64,000 nt of DNA from Azospirillum griseum. GTDB taxonomy: Bacteria > Pseudomonadota > Alphaproteobacteria > Azospirillales > Azospirillaceae. Positions 1 through 9,388 of this stretch are shown here, piece by piece (within the stretch, counting starts at the first letter, position 1; each line of letters begins with the position of its first letter). Position numbers and translations under genes: made by a program. Below the pieces are notes generated by a model. The model saw nothing but the letters and a program-made list of their open reading frames with translations. It was not told the origin of the DNA and ran no database searches. The stretch is taken from assembly GCF_003966125.1 (NCBI RefSeq), contig NZ_RXMA01000005.1, positions 1 to 64,000 on the forward strand, given 5' to 3'.

Positions 1-293
1 CGTCGCTTCGTGAAGCGCCGCCCCGTCGGTGGAGCGGGTTATAGTGGCACCACACCAAACCGCGCAACTCCTTTTTTGCGCATCCGTGAAAAAAATCTGA
101 CGCCTTTGTCAAACCTCGATCCGGAGGCCTTGGCCGCATCCATATAATGGCGGCGTCCGAAGATCGGGGTCATTCGCCCCGCGCGCATTGACAGCCCTGC
201 CCATGGCGGGCATCGTCCGGTCGCAGCGCGGCCATATACGGGTCGCGCGCTGCGCTGGATTTCAAGCATCACCATGTCGAGCATCACAGGAGA
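1..293. other. Left-edge region, no supported gene
   Basis: No gene can be supported here. The frame beginning at base 1 is open until a TAA at 145-147 and could be the 3' end of a gene lying to the left, but its translation is not recognisable. A perfect -10-like TATAAT lies at 143-148 with no convincing -35 box, so it is at best a weak candidate promoter for the peptidase gene at 294. Confidence 0.3.
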
Positions 294-1745
294 ATGACGA
301 TGCGTTCGAGGCTTTGCCGCCTTCCCACGCTCGCCGTGACCGTCGCCGGGTTGACCCTGGGCCTGGGCGGCCTGCGGAGCCAACCGGTCCTTGCCGCCGA
401 TGATGCTCCCACCACCAACACAATCCAACTCAGCGTTCCGTTGGACGACCTGCCCGCCGCCGCGCTGACCGCAACGCCCGAAGCGGAAACCGCCGTGTTC
501 CAGCCCGTCACCGAACTGGAACGCGAGTTGGACGAGCGGCACCGCAACGTCGCCAGCCAAACCTTTGCCGGTGTGGATCGCCACACCCGCGCCGTCGGCC
601 GTGGCGACACGCTGATGGATCTGCTGACCAACGCCGCCGTTCCGCGCAACGAGGCGAGCGACGCCATCGCCGCCCTGCGCGATGTGTACGACCCCAACAA
701 ACTGAAGGTCGGGCAGCAGGTCACGGTTCTGTTCGAACCGCGCCGGGGCGGCACCCGCAAATTCGTGGGCCTGGAGTTTCAACCCAGCGCCACCCGGTCG
801 GTGTCGATTGCCCGCAAGCCCGACAGCGGCTTTGCCTCCAGCCAGGCGGAAAAGGCGGTGACGCGCCAGTTGGTGGCCACGCAGGGCATCATCCGCTCCA
901 GCCTGTTCGAGGCCGGGGCCACCGCCGGGGTACCGACCGGCGTGATGATGGCCTTGATCCGCGACTATTCCTATGAGGTCGATTTCCAACGCGACCTGCA
1001 AGCGGGCGACCGGTTCGAAATCCTCTATGAGAAGCTGGTGACGGCGGACGGCACGACCGTCGGCGACGGCGATGTGCTCTACGCCGCCCTGGTTCTGAGC
1101 GGCGAGGAGATGCCGATCTACCGGCACAAGAGCCGCGATGGCCGCATCGATTATTACAACCGGGATGGCGAGAGCATCCGCCGCGCGCTGTTGCGCACCC
1201 CCATCGACGGCGCCCGCATCACCTCCGGCTTTGGCATGCGTCAGCACCCGATCCTCGGTTACAGCAAGATGCACCAGGGCGTGGATTTCGGCGCGCCCAA
1301 GGGAACGCCGATTTACGCCGCCGGGCGCGGGGTGATCGAAGAGGTCGGGCCGCACGGGGCCTATGGCAACTACATCCGCATCCGTCACAACACCGAGATG
1401 GCCACCGCCTACGCCCACATGAGCCGCTTCGCCCCCGCCAGCAAGCGCGGCGCGCGGGTCGATCAAGGCGACGTGATCGGTTATGTCGGGTCCACCGGCC
1501 GCTCGACCGGCGCGCATCTGCATTATGAGGTTTTGAAGGGCGGCCGTCAGGTCAACCCGCGCTCCGTCGATCTGCCAACCGGCGAGAAACTGGACGGGCG
1601 GGAGTTGCAGGAGTTCCTGCAAACGGTGCGCGCGCTGGACAAGAGCTTCGAGGAGACGCGCGGCGCGTTGCAACTGGCCCGCAACCCGACGGGTACGACG
1701 GCTGGAAGCGACAACAAGAGCTGCGCGAAGACCACCACCTGCTGA
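294..1745 (+). CDS. Secreted M23 (LytM-type) murein peptidase
   Basis: This 483-aa protein probably cleaves peptidoglycan cross-bridges in the periplasm. Residues 1-35 form a signal peptide with a VLA-AD cleavage site. A LysM/OapA-like segment lies near residues 100-150 (GRGDTLMDLL, KLKVGQQVTVLFEP). The C-terminal half holds the M23 fold with zinc ligands His327 and Asp331 (MHQGVDFG) and the catalytic HLHYE motif at His408/His410. All metal and catalytic residues are present, so the enzyme should be active, unlike EnvC/NlpD-type activators. The start ATG at 294 follows AGGAG and precedes a second ATG at 300. It stands alone and is followed on the other strand by a small gene. Family assignment is firm; the physiological role (cell separation or wall growth) is inferred. 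Confidence 0.9.
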   Translation: MTMRSRLCRLPTLAVTVAGLTLGLGGLRSQPVLAADDAPTTNTIQLSVPLDDLPAAALTATPEAETAVFQPVTELERELDERHRNVASQTFAGVDRHTRAVGRGDTLMDLLTNAAVPRNEASDAIAALRDVYDPNKLKVGQQVTVLFEPRRGGTRKFVGLEFQPSATRSVSIARKPDSGFASSQAEKAVTRQLVATQGIIRSSLFEAGATAGVPTGVMMALIRDYSYEVDFQRDLQAGDRFEILYEKLVTADGTTVGDGDVLYAALVLSGEEMPIYRHKSRDGRIDYYNRDGESIRRALLRTPIDGARITSGFGMRQHPILGYSKMHQGVDFGAPKGTPIYAAGRGVIEEVGPHGAYGNYIRIRHNTEMATAYAHMSRFAPASKRGARVDQGDVIGYVGSTGRSTGAHLHYEVLKGGRQVNPRSVDLPTGEKLDGRELQEFLQTVRALDKSFEETRGALQLARNPTGTTAGSDNKSCAKTTTC

Positions 1746-1784
1746 CCGGGGACGCGGAACCGCCCCGCGCGCGGAGGCGGTCCC

Positions 1785-1958
1785 TCACTCCTGGTGCATC
1801 ATTCTGCGGAGGGCACCGACCACCTGCTTGCAGTTGGCCTCGTCGTCCAGCATCCGCTGCAGTTTTTCGCGCATCAGCACGGCTTTCGGCTTTTGGTTCA
1901 TCGCGCGCTCGATGGCGACCTCCACGTCGCTCTGCGTCGTCACGTCGTTGTTCGCCAT
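1785..1958 (-). CDS. Small hypothetical protein, 57 aa
   Basis: A short, charged and mostly helical protein (starts MANNDVTTQSDVEVAIERAM, ends RRMMHQE) with one Cys. I do not recognise the family. The ATG at 1958 follows an AGGG-like ribosome site. Longer open frames through this region have unlikely composition upstream of this Met. It lies downstream of the PTS genes on the same strand but is separated from them by about 340 bp and a stem-loop, so it may be transcribed separately. Confidence 0.5.
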   Translation of the reverse strand: MANNDVTTQSDVEVAIERAMNQKPKAVLMREKLQRMLDDEANCKQVVGALRRMMHQE

Positions 1959-2298
1959 GGCCCGGTGCCCTGAATCCAAAAGATGCGCTGAAATCATCCT
2001 GCGCCAAACCGCCCACCACCGCAACTGCGGCGAGGAGACCGCCCAGGGCGATGAACGCATCAACAACAGCCTCGCTGACCCGCATGCCCATGGCATCAGC
2101 GCTGTCCGATGCCATGTGATGAAACATCGCGGTGCGCAGGCGGTTCCTGCGTGGAATGACGTCAGTCGGTTGAGTTGCCATGGACCGCCATCGCCGGGCA
2201 ACCACCTTTGGTCTGCCATCGCGCTTGTCGGGAACCAGCGCTTGGCTGCCGGTTCTGCGTCCGACTTTGATGGGCAGAACCGGCGGAGCCACAAGCCA
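1959..2298. other. Intergenic region with a perfect 11-bp inverted repeat
   Basis: No convincing gene lies between the EI gene and the 57-aa gene. A perfect inverted repeat, GCCGGTTCTGC at 2248-2258 and GCAGAACCGGC at 2274-2284 with a 15-nt loop, sits 14 bp beyond the stop codon of the EI gene. It is placed where a terminator would be, but no T-run follows on the minus strand, so a factor-dependent terminator or 3'-end stabiliser is as likely. A minus-strand frame here encodes one hydrophobic stretch but runs into the M23 gene and was not called. Confidence 0.45.
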
Positions 2299-4089
2299 TC
2301 ACACCATGCTGTTGAAATCGTCCAGCAGGGTGGCGATGCGTCCCAAATCGCTCTGATCCATGATGACGCGGGCGCGGCGGCTGGCCTCCATCAGGTCCAA
2401 CCCCCGGATGCGCTTTTTCACCGCCGGGACCGACGGCGGCGACATCGACAGCTCGCGGACGCCCAGCCCCATCAGCAGGGCGGTGTAGCGCGGATCCCCG
2501 GCGATCTCGCCGCACACCGACACCGGGATGCGCGAGCGCAGCGCCGCTTCGATGGTGAACTGGATCAGGCGCAGCACCGCCGGGTGCAACGGGTCGTACA
2601 GGGTGGCGACCTGTTCGTCGGCGCGGTCGATGGCCAGCGTGTATTGCGTCAGGTCGTTGGTGCCGATGGAAAAGAAATCGGCGGCGTAGGCCAGGGCGTC
2701 GGCGGCCAAGGCCGCCCCCGGCACCTCGATCATCACCCCGACCGGCGGCAGGGGATCGGCGATCACCACCCCCCGGCGGCGCAGGCGACGGGCGACCTGC
2801 CCCATGATCTCGCGGACCTTCTGCACCTCCGACACCGATGAAATCATCGGCAGCAGGATGCGCAACGGCCCGTGCGCGCCCGCCCGCAGCATCGCCGCAA
2901 GCTGGGTTTCCAACAGCTTGGGTTCGCGCAGGCTGAGCCGGATGGCGCGCAGGCCCAGGGCCGGGTTCGCCGGTTCGCCATAGCGCCCGGCCATCCAGCC
3001 CGCCAGCTTTTCACCCCCCAAATCCATGGTGCGCGCGGTGACGGGTCGGCCCCCCATCCCCTCCACGATGGCGCGGAGGACGGTGTATTGCTCCTCCTCG
3101 TCGGGGAGATCCTCGCGGTTCATGAACAGGAATTCGGTGCGCAGCAGGCCGACGCCCTGCGCGCCGTTTTCCAAGGCGTGCTCCAGATCGCGCGGCAATT
3201 CCAGATTGGCCAGCAGAGTCACCGCCGTGCCGTCGCGGGTGACGGCGGGCAGCTTGCGCAGGCTTTTGAGCTGCTCGCGCTCGCGTTCGCGGGCGGCGCG
3301 GCGGGTGCGGTACTCCTCCAGCACCTCCGGCGACGGATCGATGATGACACGGCCCTGAACGCCGTCGACGATGACGGTCACGCCGTTGCGCACGCCCGCC
3401 AGCAGCCCGGTGGCCCCCAGCACGGCGGGCAGGCCCAGCGAGCGCGCCAGAATCGCCGTGTGGCCCTCCGCCCCGCCCAGCACGGTGGCGAAGCCGCCCA
3501 CCGCCTTGGGATCCAGCAGGGCGGTGTCGGCGGGCGTCAGCTCCTCGGCCAGGATGATGCTGTTGGGCGGCAGGGTCGAAAAGGCGCGGTATTCCTGCTT
3601 CAGCAGGTTGCGGGTCAAGCGCCGTCCCACCTCGCGGATGTCGCCGATGCGGGCGGCGAGATAGGCGTCGTCCATCTCGGCGAAAGTCTGGGCGATGGTG
3701 GCGATTTCGGCCTGGATCGCGGCTTCGGCGTTGATGTGGTCCTGCTTGATCCGGCGTTCCACCCCCCGCGTCAGGCGGGAGTTGGTCAGCATCGACAGAT
3801 GGGCGTCGAGCAGGAAGCCGATTTCCTCCGACGCCGAGTCGGGCAGGACCAGCGCCTTGCTCTTCAGCTTCTTGATCTGGCGGCGGGCCTTGGCGGCGGC
3901 CTCGTTGAAGCGCGTGACCTCCCCCTCCACCGCGTCGGCGGGCAGGCTGTATTCGGGGATGGTGACGGAACCGCTTTCCACCACATGGGCCGGGCCGATG
4001 GCCACGCCGGATGACACACCCAGCCCGCGCAGGCTGCGGTTGGGGCCGTGGGCCGCGCCCGGACCCTCGTGCTTGGCGTCACTCTTCAT
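2299..4089 (-). CDS. ptsI: PTS enzyme I (phosphoenolpyruvate-protein phosphotransferase)
   Basis: It transfers phosphate from PEP to HPr. At 596 aa it has normal EI length and lacks the N-terminal GAF domain of PtsP. The N-terminal domain carries the phosphoaccepting His210 in GGAEGHTAILARS. The C-terminal TIM barrel has the PEP-binding signatures GVGLLRTEFLFM and FFSIGTNDLTQYTLA and the catalytic Cys in SVCGEIAGD. Its start overlaps the end of the HPr gene by 11 bp, so the two are translationally coupled. No sugar permease (EIIB/EIIC) is nearby, so the cascade is probably regulatory, as is usual in alphaproteobacteria. Confidence 0.95.
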   Translation of the reverse strand: MKSDAKHEGPGAAHGPNRSLRGLGVSSGVAIGPAHVVESGSVTIPEYSLPADAVEGEVTRFNEAAAKARRQIKKLKSKALVLPDSASEEIGFLLDAHLSMLTNSRLTRGVERRIKQDHINAEAAIQAEIATIAQTFAEMDDAYLAARIGDIREVGRRLTRNLLKQEYRAFSTLPPNSIILAEELTPADTALLDPKAVGGFATVLGGAEGHTAILARSLGLPAVLGATGLLAGVRNGVTVIVDGVQGRVIIDPSPEVLEEYRTRRAAREREREQLKSLRKLPAVTRDGTAVTLLANLELPRDLEHALENGAQGVGLLRTEFLFMNREDLPDEEEQYTVLRAIVEGMGGRPVTARTMDLGGEKLAGWMAGRYGEPANPALGLRAIRLSLREPKLLETQLAAMLRAGAHGPLRILLPMISSVSEVQKVREIMGQVARRLRRRGVVIADPLPPVGVMIEVPGAALAADALAYAADFFSIGTNDLTQYTLAIDRADEQVATLYDPLHPAVLRLIQFTIEAALRSRIPVSVCGEIAGDPRYTALLMGLGVRELSMSPPSVPAVKKRIRGLDLMEASRRARVIMDQSDLGRIATLLDDFNSMV

Positions 4090-4387
4090 CGAATTTGCGA
4101 TTGATGAGGTCGAGCAGGGCGTCCATCGCCTCGGTGGCTTGTGCGCCTTTGGCGCGCAGCTCGATGGTGGTTCCGGGACCGGCGGCCAGCATCATCAGCC
4201 CCATGATCGATTCGCCCGACACCACCGATTCGCCCCGGCGCACCGCGATTTCCGCGTTGAAGGTGGCGACCAGCTTGACGAATTTGGCCGAGGCGCGCGC
4301 ATGCAGGCCGCGCTGGTTGGTGATGGTGGCGGTCCGTCGCAGCTCGTCGGCGGCCAAACCGTTGGCGGTGTCGTCCGTGTGGCTCAT
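4079..4387 (-). CDS. ptsH: HPr phosphocarrier protein
   Basis: This 102-aa HPr carries phosphate from EI to EIIA. The phosphoacceptor His29 is in NQRGLHARAS. The regulatory serine equivalent to Ser46 is Ser60 in SGESIMGLMML, which is the form recognised by HPr kinase. Both sites are intact and an HPr kinase gene lies 1.5 kb upstream in the same cluster, so dual control (His-P by EI, Ser-P by HprK) is expected. The N-terminus is about 14 residues longer than typical HPr. The ATG at 4387 lies 7 bp from the EIIA stop codon. Confidence 0.95.
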   Translation of the reverse strand: MSHTDDTANGLAADELRRTATITNQRGLHARASAKFVKLVATFNAEIAVRRGESVVSGESIMGLMMLAAGPGTTIELRAKGAQATEAMDALLDLINRKFDEE

Positions 4388-4394
4388 GCGGGGG

Positions 4395-4793
4395 TCAATC
4401 CGACAGCAGGGAAGAGGCGACGTTGATGTATTTCTGCCCGGCGTCGCGGGCGGAAATGACCGATTTGTCGAGCGATTCGGTCTTGCGGACGCTGGCGAGC
4501 TTGATGAGCATCGGCAGATTCATGCCCGCGATCACCTCGACCTTGGCCTTGTCCATGATGGAGATGGCGAGGTTGGAGGGGGTACCGCCGAACATGTCGG
4601 TCAGCACCACCACGCCAGACCCGTCATCCACCTCGGCGACCGAGTTCAGGATGTCCTGACGCCGCTGCTCCATATCATCGTCGGGACCAATGCACACGGC
4701 GCGCACCTGATCCTGTTCACCGACCACATGGAACAGCGCGGCGATGAACTCTTCGGCGAGATGCCCGTGGGTGACAAGAACCATACCAATCAT
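4395..4793 (-). CDS. PTS EIIA component, mannose family (regulatory)
   Basis: This 132-aa stand-alone EIIA of the mannose (ManX) type accepts phosphate from HPr. The active-site His9 lies in the N-terminal VLVTHGHLAE motif, and the family signature LTDMFGGTPSNLA is present. Because the IIB, IIC and IID partners are absent, it probably acts as a phosphorylation-dependent regulator rather than in sugar uptake. Known alphaproteobacterial relatives influence carbon metabolism and the ChvG/ChvI or related pathways; this is family knowledge and is not shown by the sequence. The ATG at 4793 is preceded by GAAGGATG. Confidence 0.9.
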   Translation of the reverse strand: MIGMVLVTHGHLAEEFIAALFHVVGEQDQVRAVCIGPDDDMEQRRQDILNSVAEVDDGSGVVVLTDMFGGTPSNLAISIMDKAKVEVIAGMNLPMLIKLASVRKTESLDKSVISARDAGQKYINVASSLLSD

Positions 4794-4833
4794 GGGACAT
4801 CCTTCAAGGTTGGATCCTCCCCGGAGATTTTCG

Positions 4834-4855
4834 TATCGCGAAACGTCATATCGCG
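4834..4855. promoter_or_regulatory. Direct repeat TATCGCG upstream of the EIIA gene
   Basis: Two copies of TATCGCG (4834-4840 and 4849-4855) are spaced 15 bp start to start in the 125-bp gap between rapZ and the EIIA gene. The spacing resembles a tandem operator. No cognate regulator can be named, and chance occurrence is possible. Confidence 0.25.
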
Positions 4856-4918
4856 GCTGCGGATTGTGCGTTTCTTTGGATCGTGGGTTGCGATTGAGTC
4901 GTCAAGGCGCAAATTGCA

Positions 4919-5878
4919 TCACCCCGTTCCGTTGGGGCGGGCAGCCTGGCGGCTGAGTTCCCGGTGGTTCAGGTTGACACGGACCCCCAACTCCTTCAGC
5001 CACGCCGCCAACCGTTCGGCAACGAAAACGGAGCGGTGCTTGCCGCCGGTGCAGCCAATGGCGATGGTCAGGTAACTCTTTCCCTCCTGAACATAGCGTG
5101 GCAGCAGCGGGCGCAGCAGCCCGGTCAGATGCTCAAAAAAAGCTGGAAAGTCGCCGTCACCGGCCACCCGCGCAGCCACGGCGGGATCCAGCCCGGTCAG
5201 TGGGCGCAGGGCCGGATCGTAATGGGGGTTGGTGAGAAACCGCACATCGAACACCAGATCGGCTTCGCGCGGCAAACCCAACCGGAAGGAGAAGGAGGTC
5301 ACAAACACCTGAAGGGCCGCCTGCGCGTCGCGTTGGAAATGCCCGGACAGGATGCGCCGCAAATCGTGAATGGACAGTTGCGTCGTGTCGATGGTGACGT
5401 CGGCCTGCTCCTTCAGCGGGTGCAGCAGCGTGCGTTCGCGGGCAATGCCGTCGGGAACCGTCCGGTCTTCGGCCAAGGGGTGGCGGCGTCGGGTTTCGGT
5501 GAAACGGCGCTGCAACACCTCGTCGCCGCAATCCAGGAAGACCAGACGGACGTCCAGGTCGGTGGTGGCGCGCAGGGCTGTCACCTCGTCCAGGAAGCTT
5601 TGGGCGGAAAAGTCGCGGGTGCGGCTGTCGATCACCAGCGCCAGCGGGCGGCGGCGCGGGTCGGCCTGCTGCAGCAGGGCGGGAACCAGCGACAGGCGCA
5701 GATTGTCCACCGCTTCATAGCCCAGATCCTCCAGCGCCTTCAGGGCCACGGACATGCCCGCCCCCGACAGGCCCGTGACCAGCACGATCCGACCGGGCGG
5801 TGCAGAGGCCAGCTGGTCGCCCGTCGTCGGTCGGGCCGCAGGTGGCTCTGCGGCGGAGGGGGCCAATGGCGGGGTCAT
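4919..5878 (-). CDS. rapZ: RapZ family nucleotide-binding RNase adapter
   Basis: This 319-aa RapZ/YvcJ-type protein has an N-terminal P-loop domain and the conserved C-terminal block LTIAIGCTGGKHRSVF. In enterobacteria RapZ targets small RNAs to RNase E in amino-sugar control; its role in alphaproteobacteria is less clear. The P-loop reads GLSGAGMS (residues 36-43), with Met where Walker A Lys or Arg is usual, so nucleotide binding may be altered. I chose the ATG at 5878 because it forms a 4-bp ATGA overlap with the hprK stop; an in-frame start 30 bp upstream would lie inside hprK. The place between hprK and EIIA is the typical alphaproteobacterial order. Confidence 0.9.
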   Translation of the reverse strand: MTPPLAPSAAEPPAARPTTGDQLASAPPGRIVLVTGLSGAGMSVALKALEDLGYEAVDNLRLSLVPALLQQADPRRRPLALVIDSRTRDFSAQSFLDEVTALRATTDLDVRLVFLDCGDEVLQRRFTETRRRHPLAEDRTVPDGIARERTLLHPLKEQADVTIDTTQLSIHDLRRILSGHFQRDAQAALQVFVTSFSFRLGLPREADLVFDVRFLTNPHYDPALRPLTGLDPAVAARVAGDGDFPAFFEHLTGLLRPLLPRYVQEGKSYLTIAIGCTGGKHRSVFVAERLAAWLKELGVRVNLNHRELSRQAARPNGTG

Positions 5879-6333
5879 GGAAAGGCCGCCATCGCGGCGG
5901 GGACGCATCCCAGCGTGCCGTCGCGCGCGGCGGCGGCGGCCAACCGCAGCTTGGCATCCGCCGAAGCGTCGAAGGGGTGCAGGGTCAGGCGGGGCAGGGC
6001 AACGCTCAGGATCGTCTCACGTTCCACGTCCGGCAACCGTTCAACCCGGTCGCGGGCGACCAGATCGACGATCAGGCGGAGGTCAGCCGAGGTGACGGAC
6101 GGCGCGGGAAGGATGCCAACCCCCCGAACCTCCAGCCATCCGGCCAGCGACGGCGGCGCGGCGGCGATCACGCGATCACCGTCCACACGCACACACACTT
6201 GATCATCGGCGACCAGACGCGCGCCACGGTCGATCAGTCGCAAAGCCAGATCGGATTTTCCGCTTCCCGGTCCTCCTCTCAGCAACACGCCGATGTCGGA
6301 GACCAGAACGCAGGTGCCGTGCATCGTCACCAT
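5875..6333 (-). CDS. hprK: HPr kinase/phosphorylase, short alphaproteobacterial form
   Basis: It phosphorylates HPr on serine. At 152 aa it consists only of the C-terminal kinase domain; the N-terminal domain of Firmicutes HprK is absent, as usual in alphaproteobacteria. The P-loop is GGPGSGKS at residues 20-27, followed by LIDRGARLVADDQV. The HPr encoded nearby has the matching serine site. The ATG at 6333 is the first of two close Met codons (the other is at 6324). The gene overlaps rapZ by 4 bp. Confidence 0.9.
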   Translation of the reverse strand: MVTMHGTCVLVSDIGVLLRGGPGSGKSDLALRLIDRGARLVADDQVCVRVDGDRVIAAAPPSLAGWLEVRGVGILPAPSVTSADLRLIVDLVARDRVERLPDVERETILSVALPRLTLHPFDASADAKLRLAAAAARDGTLGCVPAAMAAFP

Positions 6334-6468
6334 GATGGATCGAAGGTGAGACGTGCCGCGCGTTCTGTCAATGGACTCAAAAGTCGGGGGAGAAAGTCGG
6401 AGGAGCGGGCCAACCCGGCGGGCGGGACGGGCCGCCGGGGGCGTGGGGATGGCCCGTCCTGGAAAAAA

Positions 6469-6813
6469 TCAGGTTCCCGTGGACTCGCGCGGGGTGCGGC
6501 GGATCGATTCCAACTCCCGCACCAGGGCGTCGCGGCGACGGATCATCTCGTCCAGATCCTCCAACTCGGCGGCTTCCTGGCAGGCGTCGCGAAAATCCTT
6601 TTCCCGCTTCAACCGCACAAGCAAGACCTTGTAGCTGTCGGCGATCCGCGCCAGATGCTTTTGCGCGCCGTTCAGCGCCTCGGCCAACTGTGTCCGCTCA
6701 TGCGCGGAATCGCGCATCATGCGGGCCAATTCTCCCTGCTGCCGCCCGGCGTCGCTGATGAGTTTGGCGAGACGGTAGCGTTTGAGATCAATGACTTGAG
6801 CGGATCCGGACAT
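6469..6813 (-). CDS. Hypothetical coiled-coil protein, 114 aa
   Basis: The protein is strongly charged and almost entirely helical, with heptad-like leucines and the segments LKREKDFRDACQEAAELEDL and MIRRRDALVRELESIRR. There is no signal peptide or membrane segment. I do not recognise the family. It sits on the same strand between chvG and hprK, about 135-150 bp from each, a position where the conserved cluster usually has no extra gene. A structural or adaptor role within the signalling block is possible but is only inferred from context. Confidence 0.6.
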   Translation of the reverse strand: MSGSAQVIDLKRYRLAKLISDAGRQQGELARMMRDSAHERTQLAEALNGAQKHLARIADSYKVLLVRLKREKDFRDACQEAAELEDLDEMIRRRDALVRELESIRRTPRESTGT

Positions 6814-6963
6814 GGAAACCTCACACAGTTGCCAAGGTCAGGCGCGCGCGCAAGCGAAAGCCACGGGCAGGGTGCGTGCGAGGAATGACCGTCAACAGGA
6901 TTGACCTATACTCGGGCTTTGTCCATAGCATTGAGAGAGCGGTTACAACTTTTCCGCAAAAAT

Positions 6964-8718
6964 TCACAGCAACGGCAGCGTGACGCGAAAGTCCGCGCCG
7001 TCAATACGACCATCGGCCAGCCGTCTGTTTTGTGCGTGTATCGAACCATTGTGGGCGCTGACTATCTGTTGGGATATGGAAAGCCCCAACCCTGAATGGG
7101 TTCCGAATTTTTCTCCTGCCGGGCGTTCGGTGTAGAAGCGTTCGAAGATGGCGTCTTCTTTGCCGTCCGGGATGCCGGGGCCATGGTCGGATACGACGAT
7201 CTCCAACGCCCGGCCAACCCGGCGGGCGCGCACCCGCACCTCACCGCCGGGTGGGGAGAAGGACAGCGCGTTGGCGATCAGGTTCTGGAACACTTGCGTC
7301 AAGCGTCCTTCCAACCCCGGAACGACCAGCCGCTCGCCCACGGGCAGATCGATGACCAGATGGGGCGGACGCTCTGGATCGCCTGGATTGGCGGGGTCGT
7401 TTGAATCGGTCGGATCATCCACCCTTTCGGTGTCGACGCTGCGTTGCAGATCGGCCAGCGTTTCCAGCATGGCCCCAATGTCCACCGGCTCCGGTTCCGC
7501 CCGTGACAGTTCAGCGTCCAGACGCGAGGCGTTGGAAATGTCGCTGATGAGACGGTCGAGCCGCTGCACATCGTCGGCGATGATGCCCAACAGCCGGGCG
7601 CGCCGACCGGGATCCTCAATCCGCAGGACCGTTTCCACCGCGCTGCGCAAGGAGGTCAGCGGATTCTTGATCTCGTGCGCGACGTCGGCGGCGAACCGTT
7701 CGATGGCGTCCATCCGCGCCCACAGCGCGGCGGTCATGTCGCGCAGCACGCCCGACAGTTCACCGATCTCATCGCCCCGATGGGTGAAGTCGGGAATTTC
7801 GGTGTGCCGCCCGTGTCCGGTGCGCAGCCGGTCGGCGGCCTGGGCCAATTTTCGGATCGGTTGCGCAATGGTCCCGGCCAGATAGATGGACAAGCCGACC
7901 GTCACCAGCAGCGCCACGGCAAACACCCGCAGAATGTCGAAGCGGACGGAACGGATCGCGCGGTCGATTTCCACCCCGCCGCGCGTCAGCAGCACCGCCC
8001 CCAACACCTCGCGGTAGCGTTGAACCGGAACCGCAACGGTCAGCAGCAATTCAGGGTCGCCGTTCACCGACTCCACCCGCCAGACGGTGGCCCCGGTGTC
8101 GCCGGTCAGCGCGCGCTCGACGTCGGGGGAGGGTTTGCCCCGCTCCTCGCGGAACAGCGGCAACCCCTCGCGGCTGGGAACCACGTCGATCAGGCGGTTG
8201 TAAACGCTGTTCACCGCCTGGGACAGCGGATCGCCCGCCGGTGGGGTCGGCAATTCGCGGATTTCGATCCGCCCTTGGGAACCGGTCAGCACACGGCTGT
8301 CGGACAGCATCCGCCCGTCGATGTCGTAGAGGCGGGTGCGGGTCGCCGTCGCCTCCGCCAGGCGGCGGATCATCTGGCGGGCCAGTTCCGGCTCCAACTC
8401 GAAGCGCTCACGCCCGACATCTTCAACCACCCCGTCTGTGCTGGCGGGTGGTGGGGTCAGGATGCGGTTCACCGCCCCCTCGCCCAGCGCCGATGCGAAG
8501 ATGCGGGCCTCGGTCGCCAGCGCCTCCATCTCCGCCTGGATCAAACGGTCCTGGTAGCGCCCGAGATAGAGCAGCCCGATCACCAGCAGGACCAGCGCCA
8601 GCACATTGACGGCCAGGATGCGCAGGGTCAGCGGCGACACCCAACGACGGGGATGGCGACGACGGTGGTGGCGGCGCGGCGTGGGCGCGTTATTCCTTGT
8701 AGCGGTATCCGACGCCAT
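6964..8718 (-). CDS. chvG: Sensor histidine kinase ChvG
   Basis: This 584-aa inner-membrane kinase has TM1 at about residues 31-53, a periplasmic sensing domain to about 260, TM2 at about 261-283, then HAMP. The phosphoacceptor is His348 in [16 protein letters not shown]. The ATPase boxes are present ([31 protein letters not shown]). ChvG/ExoS kinases respond to acid and envelope stress and phosphorylate ChvI. The ATG at 8718 overlaps the chvI 3' end by 29 bp, which implies coupling; longer in-frame starts would lie further inside chvI. The N-terminal 25 residues are very rich in Arg and His. Confidence 0.92.
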   Translation of the reverse strand: MASDTATRNNAPTPRRHHRRRHPRRWVSPLTLRILAVNVLALVLLVIGLLYLGRYQDRLIQAEMEALATEARIFASALGEGAVNRILTPPPASTDGVVEDVGRERFELEPELARQMIRRLAEATATRTRLYDIDGRMLSDSRVLTGSQGRIEIRELPTPPAGDPLSQAVNSVYNRLIDVVPSREGLPLFREERGKPSPDVERALTGDTGATVWRVESVNGDPELLLTVAVPVQRYREVLGAVLLTRGGVEIDRAIRSVRFDILRVFAVALLVTVGLSIYLAGTIAQPIRKLAQAADRLRTGHGRHTEIPDFTHRGDEIGELSGVLRDMTAALWARMDAIERFAADVAHEIKNPLTSLRSAVETVLRIEDPGRRARLLGIIADDVQRLDRLISDISNASRLDAELSRAEPEPVDIGAMLETLADLQRSVDTERVDDPTDSNDPANPGDPERPPHLVIDLPVGERLVVPGLEGRLTQVFQNLIANALSFSPPGGEVRVRARRVGRALEIVVSDHGPGIPDGKEDAIFERFYTERPAGEKFGTHSGLGLSISQQIVSAHNGSIHAQNRRLADGRIDGADFRVTLPLL

Positions 8719-9388
8719 ACAGAGTCTCGATCTGGGCGAAATCAGGGTCGATCGCCTTGAATTTCTTGCGCAGCCGCTTGATGTGGCTGTCGATGGTGCG
8801 GTCATCGACATAGACATGCTCGCCATAGGCGGCGTCCATGAGCTGGTCGCGGTTCTTCACATGGCCGGGCCGCTGGGCCAGCGCCTTGACCAGCAGGAAT
8901 TCGGTGACGGTCAGGTCGATGGGTTGGTCCTTCCAGAAGCAGGCGTGGCGCGCGCCGTCGAGCAGCAGCGGCCCGCGCGTCAGGAGCTGGCCCGGATCGG
9001 TCACGGCGGCGGTGTCGCCGCGCAGCGCCTCCCGCCGCAGCAGGGCGCGGATGCGCTCGATCAGCAGGCGTTGGGAGAAGGGCTTCTTGATGTAGTCGTC
9101 CGCGCCCATGCGCAGGCCCATCAGCTCGTCCAGCTCGTCGTCCTTGCTGGTCAGGAAGATGACCGGAAGCTGGGAGGTCTGGCGCAGGGTGCGCAGCAGC
9201 TCCATCCCATCCATCCGGGGCATCTTGATGTCCAGCACGGCCAGATCGGGCGGGCGCTGGCTCAGGCCGCGCAGGGCCTCGGCCCCGTCGGTGTAGGTCC
9301 GCACCTCGAACCCTTCGGCTTCGAGCGCGATGGAGACGGAGGTGAGGATGTTGCGGTCGTCATCCACCAGGGCGACGGTGTGGGCCAT
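8690..9388 (-). CDS. chvI: Response regulator ChvI
   Basis: A 232-aa OmpR-family regulator with a receiver domain (phosphoacceptor Asp53 in [11 protein letters not shown]; conserved Lys in YIKKPFS) and a C-terminal winged helix ([17 protein letters not shown]). It is the cognate partner of ChvG, with overlapping genes. In rhizobia, ChvI controls envelope, exopolysaccharide and acid-response genes and is encoded beside pckA; here a PEP carboxykinase gene also lies near, beyond a HugZ-like gene. The ATG at 9388 is chosen because the receiver domain begins directly after it ([11 protein letters not shown]). No strong Shine-Dalgarno sequence is visible. Confidence 0.93.
   Translation of the reverse strand: MAHTVALVDDDRNILTSVSIALEAEGFEVRTYTDGAEALRGLSQRPPDLAVLDIKMPRMDGMELLRTLRQTSQLPVIFLTSKDDELDELMGLRMGADDYIKKPFSQRLLIERIRALLRREALRGDTAAVTDPGQLLTRGPLLLDGARHACFWKDQPIDLTVTEFLLVKALAQRPGHVKNRDQLMDAAYGEHVYVDDRTIDSHIKRLRKKFKAIDPDFAQIETLYGVGYRYKE

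Noticed and set aside
39-1673. 544-aa open frame on the minus strand opposite the M23 gene
   Set aside because: It mirrors the codon pattern of a well-supported peptidase gene; its translation is His/Gly/Ala-rich with no family signature, as expected for antisense of GC-rich coding DNA.
1552-2292. Minus-strand frame with one hydrophobic stretch near 2070
   Set aside because: It overlaps the M23 gene and the 57-aa gene, and its remaining composition is typical of non-coding GC-rich DNA.
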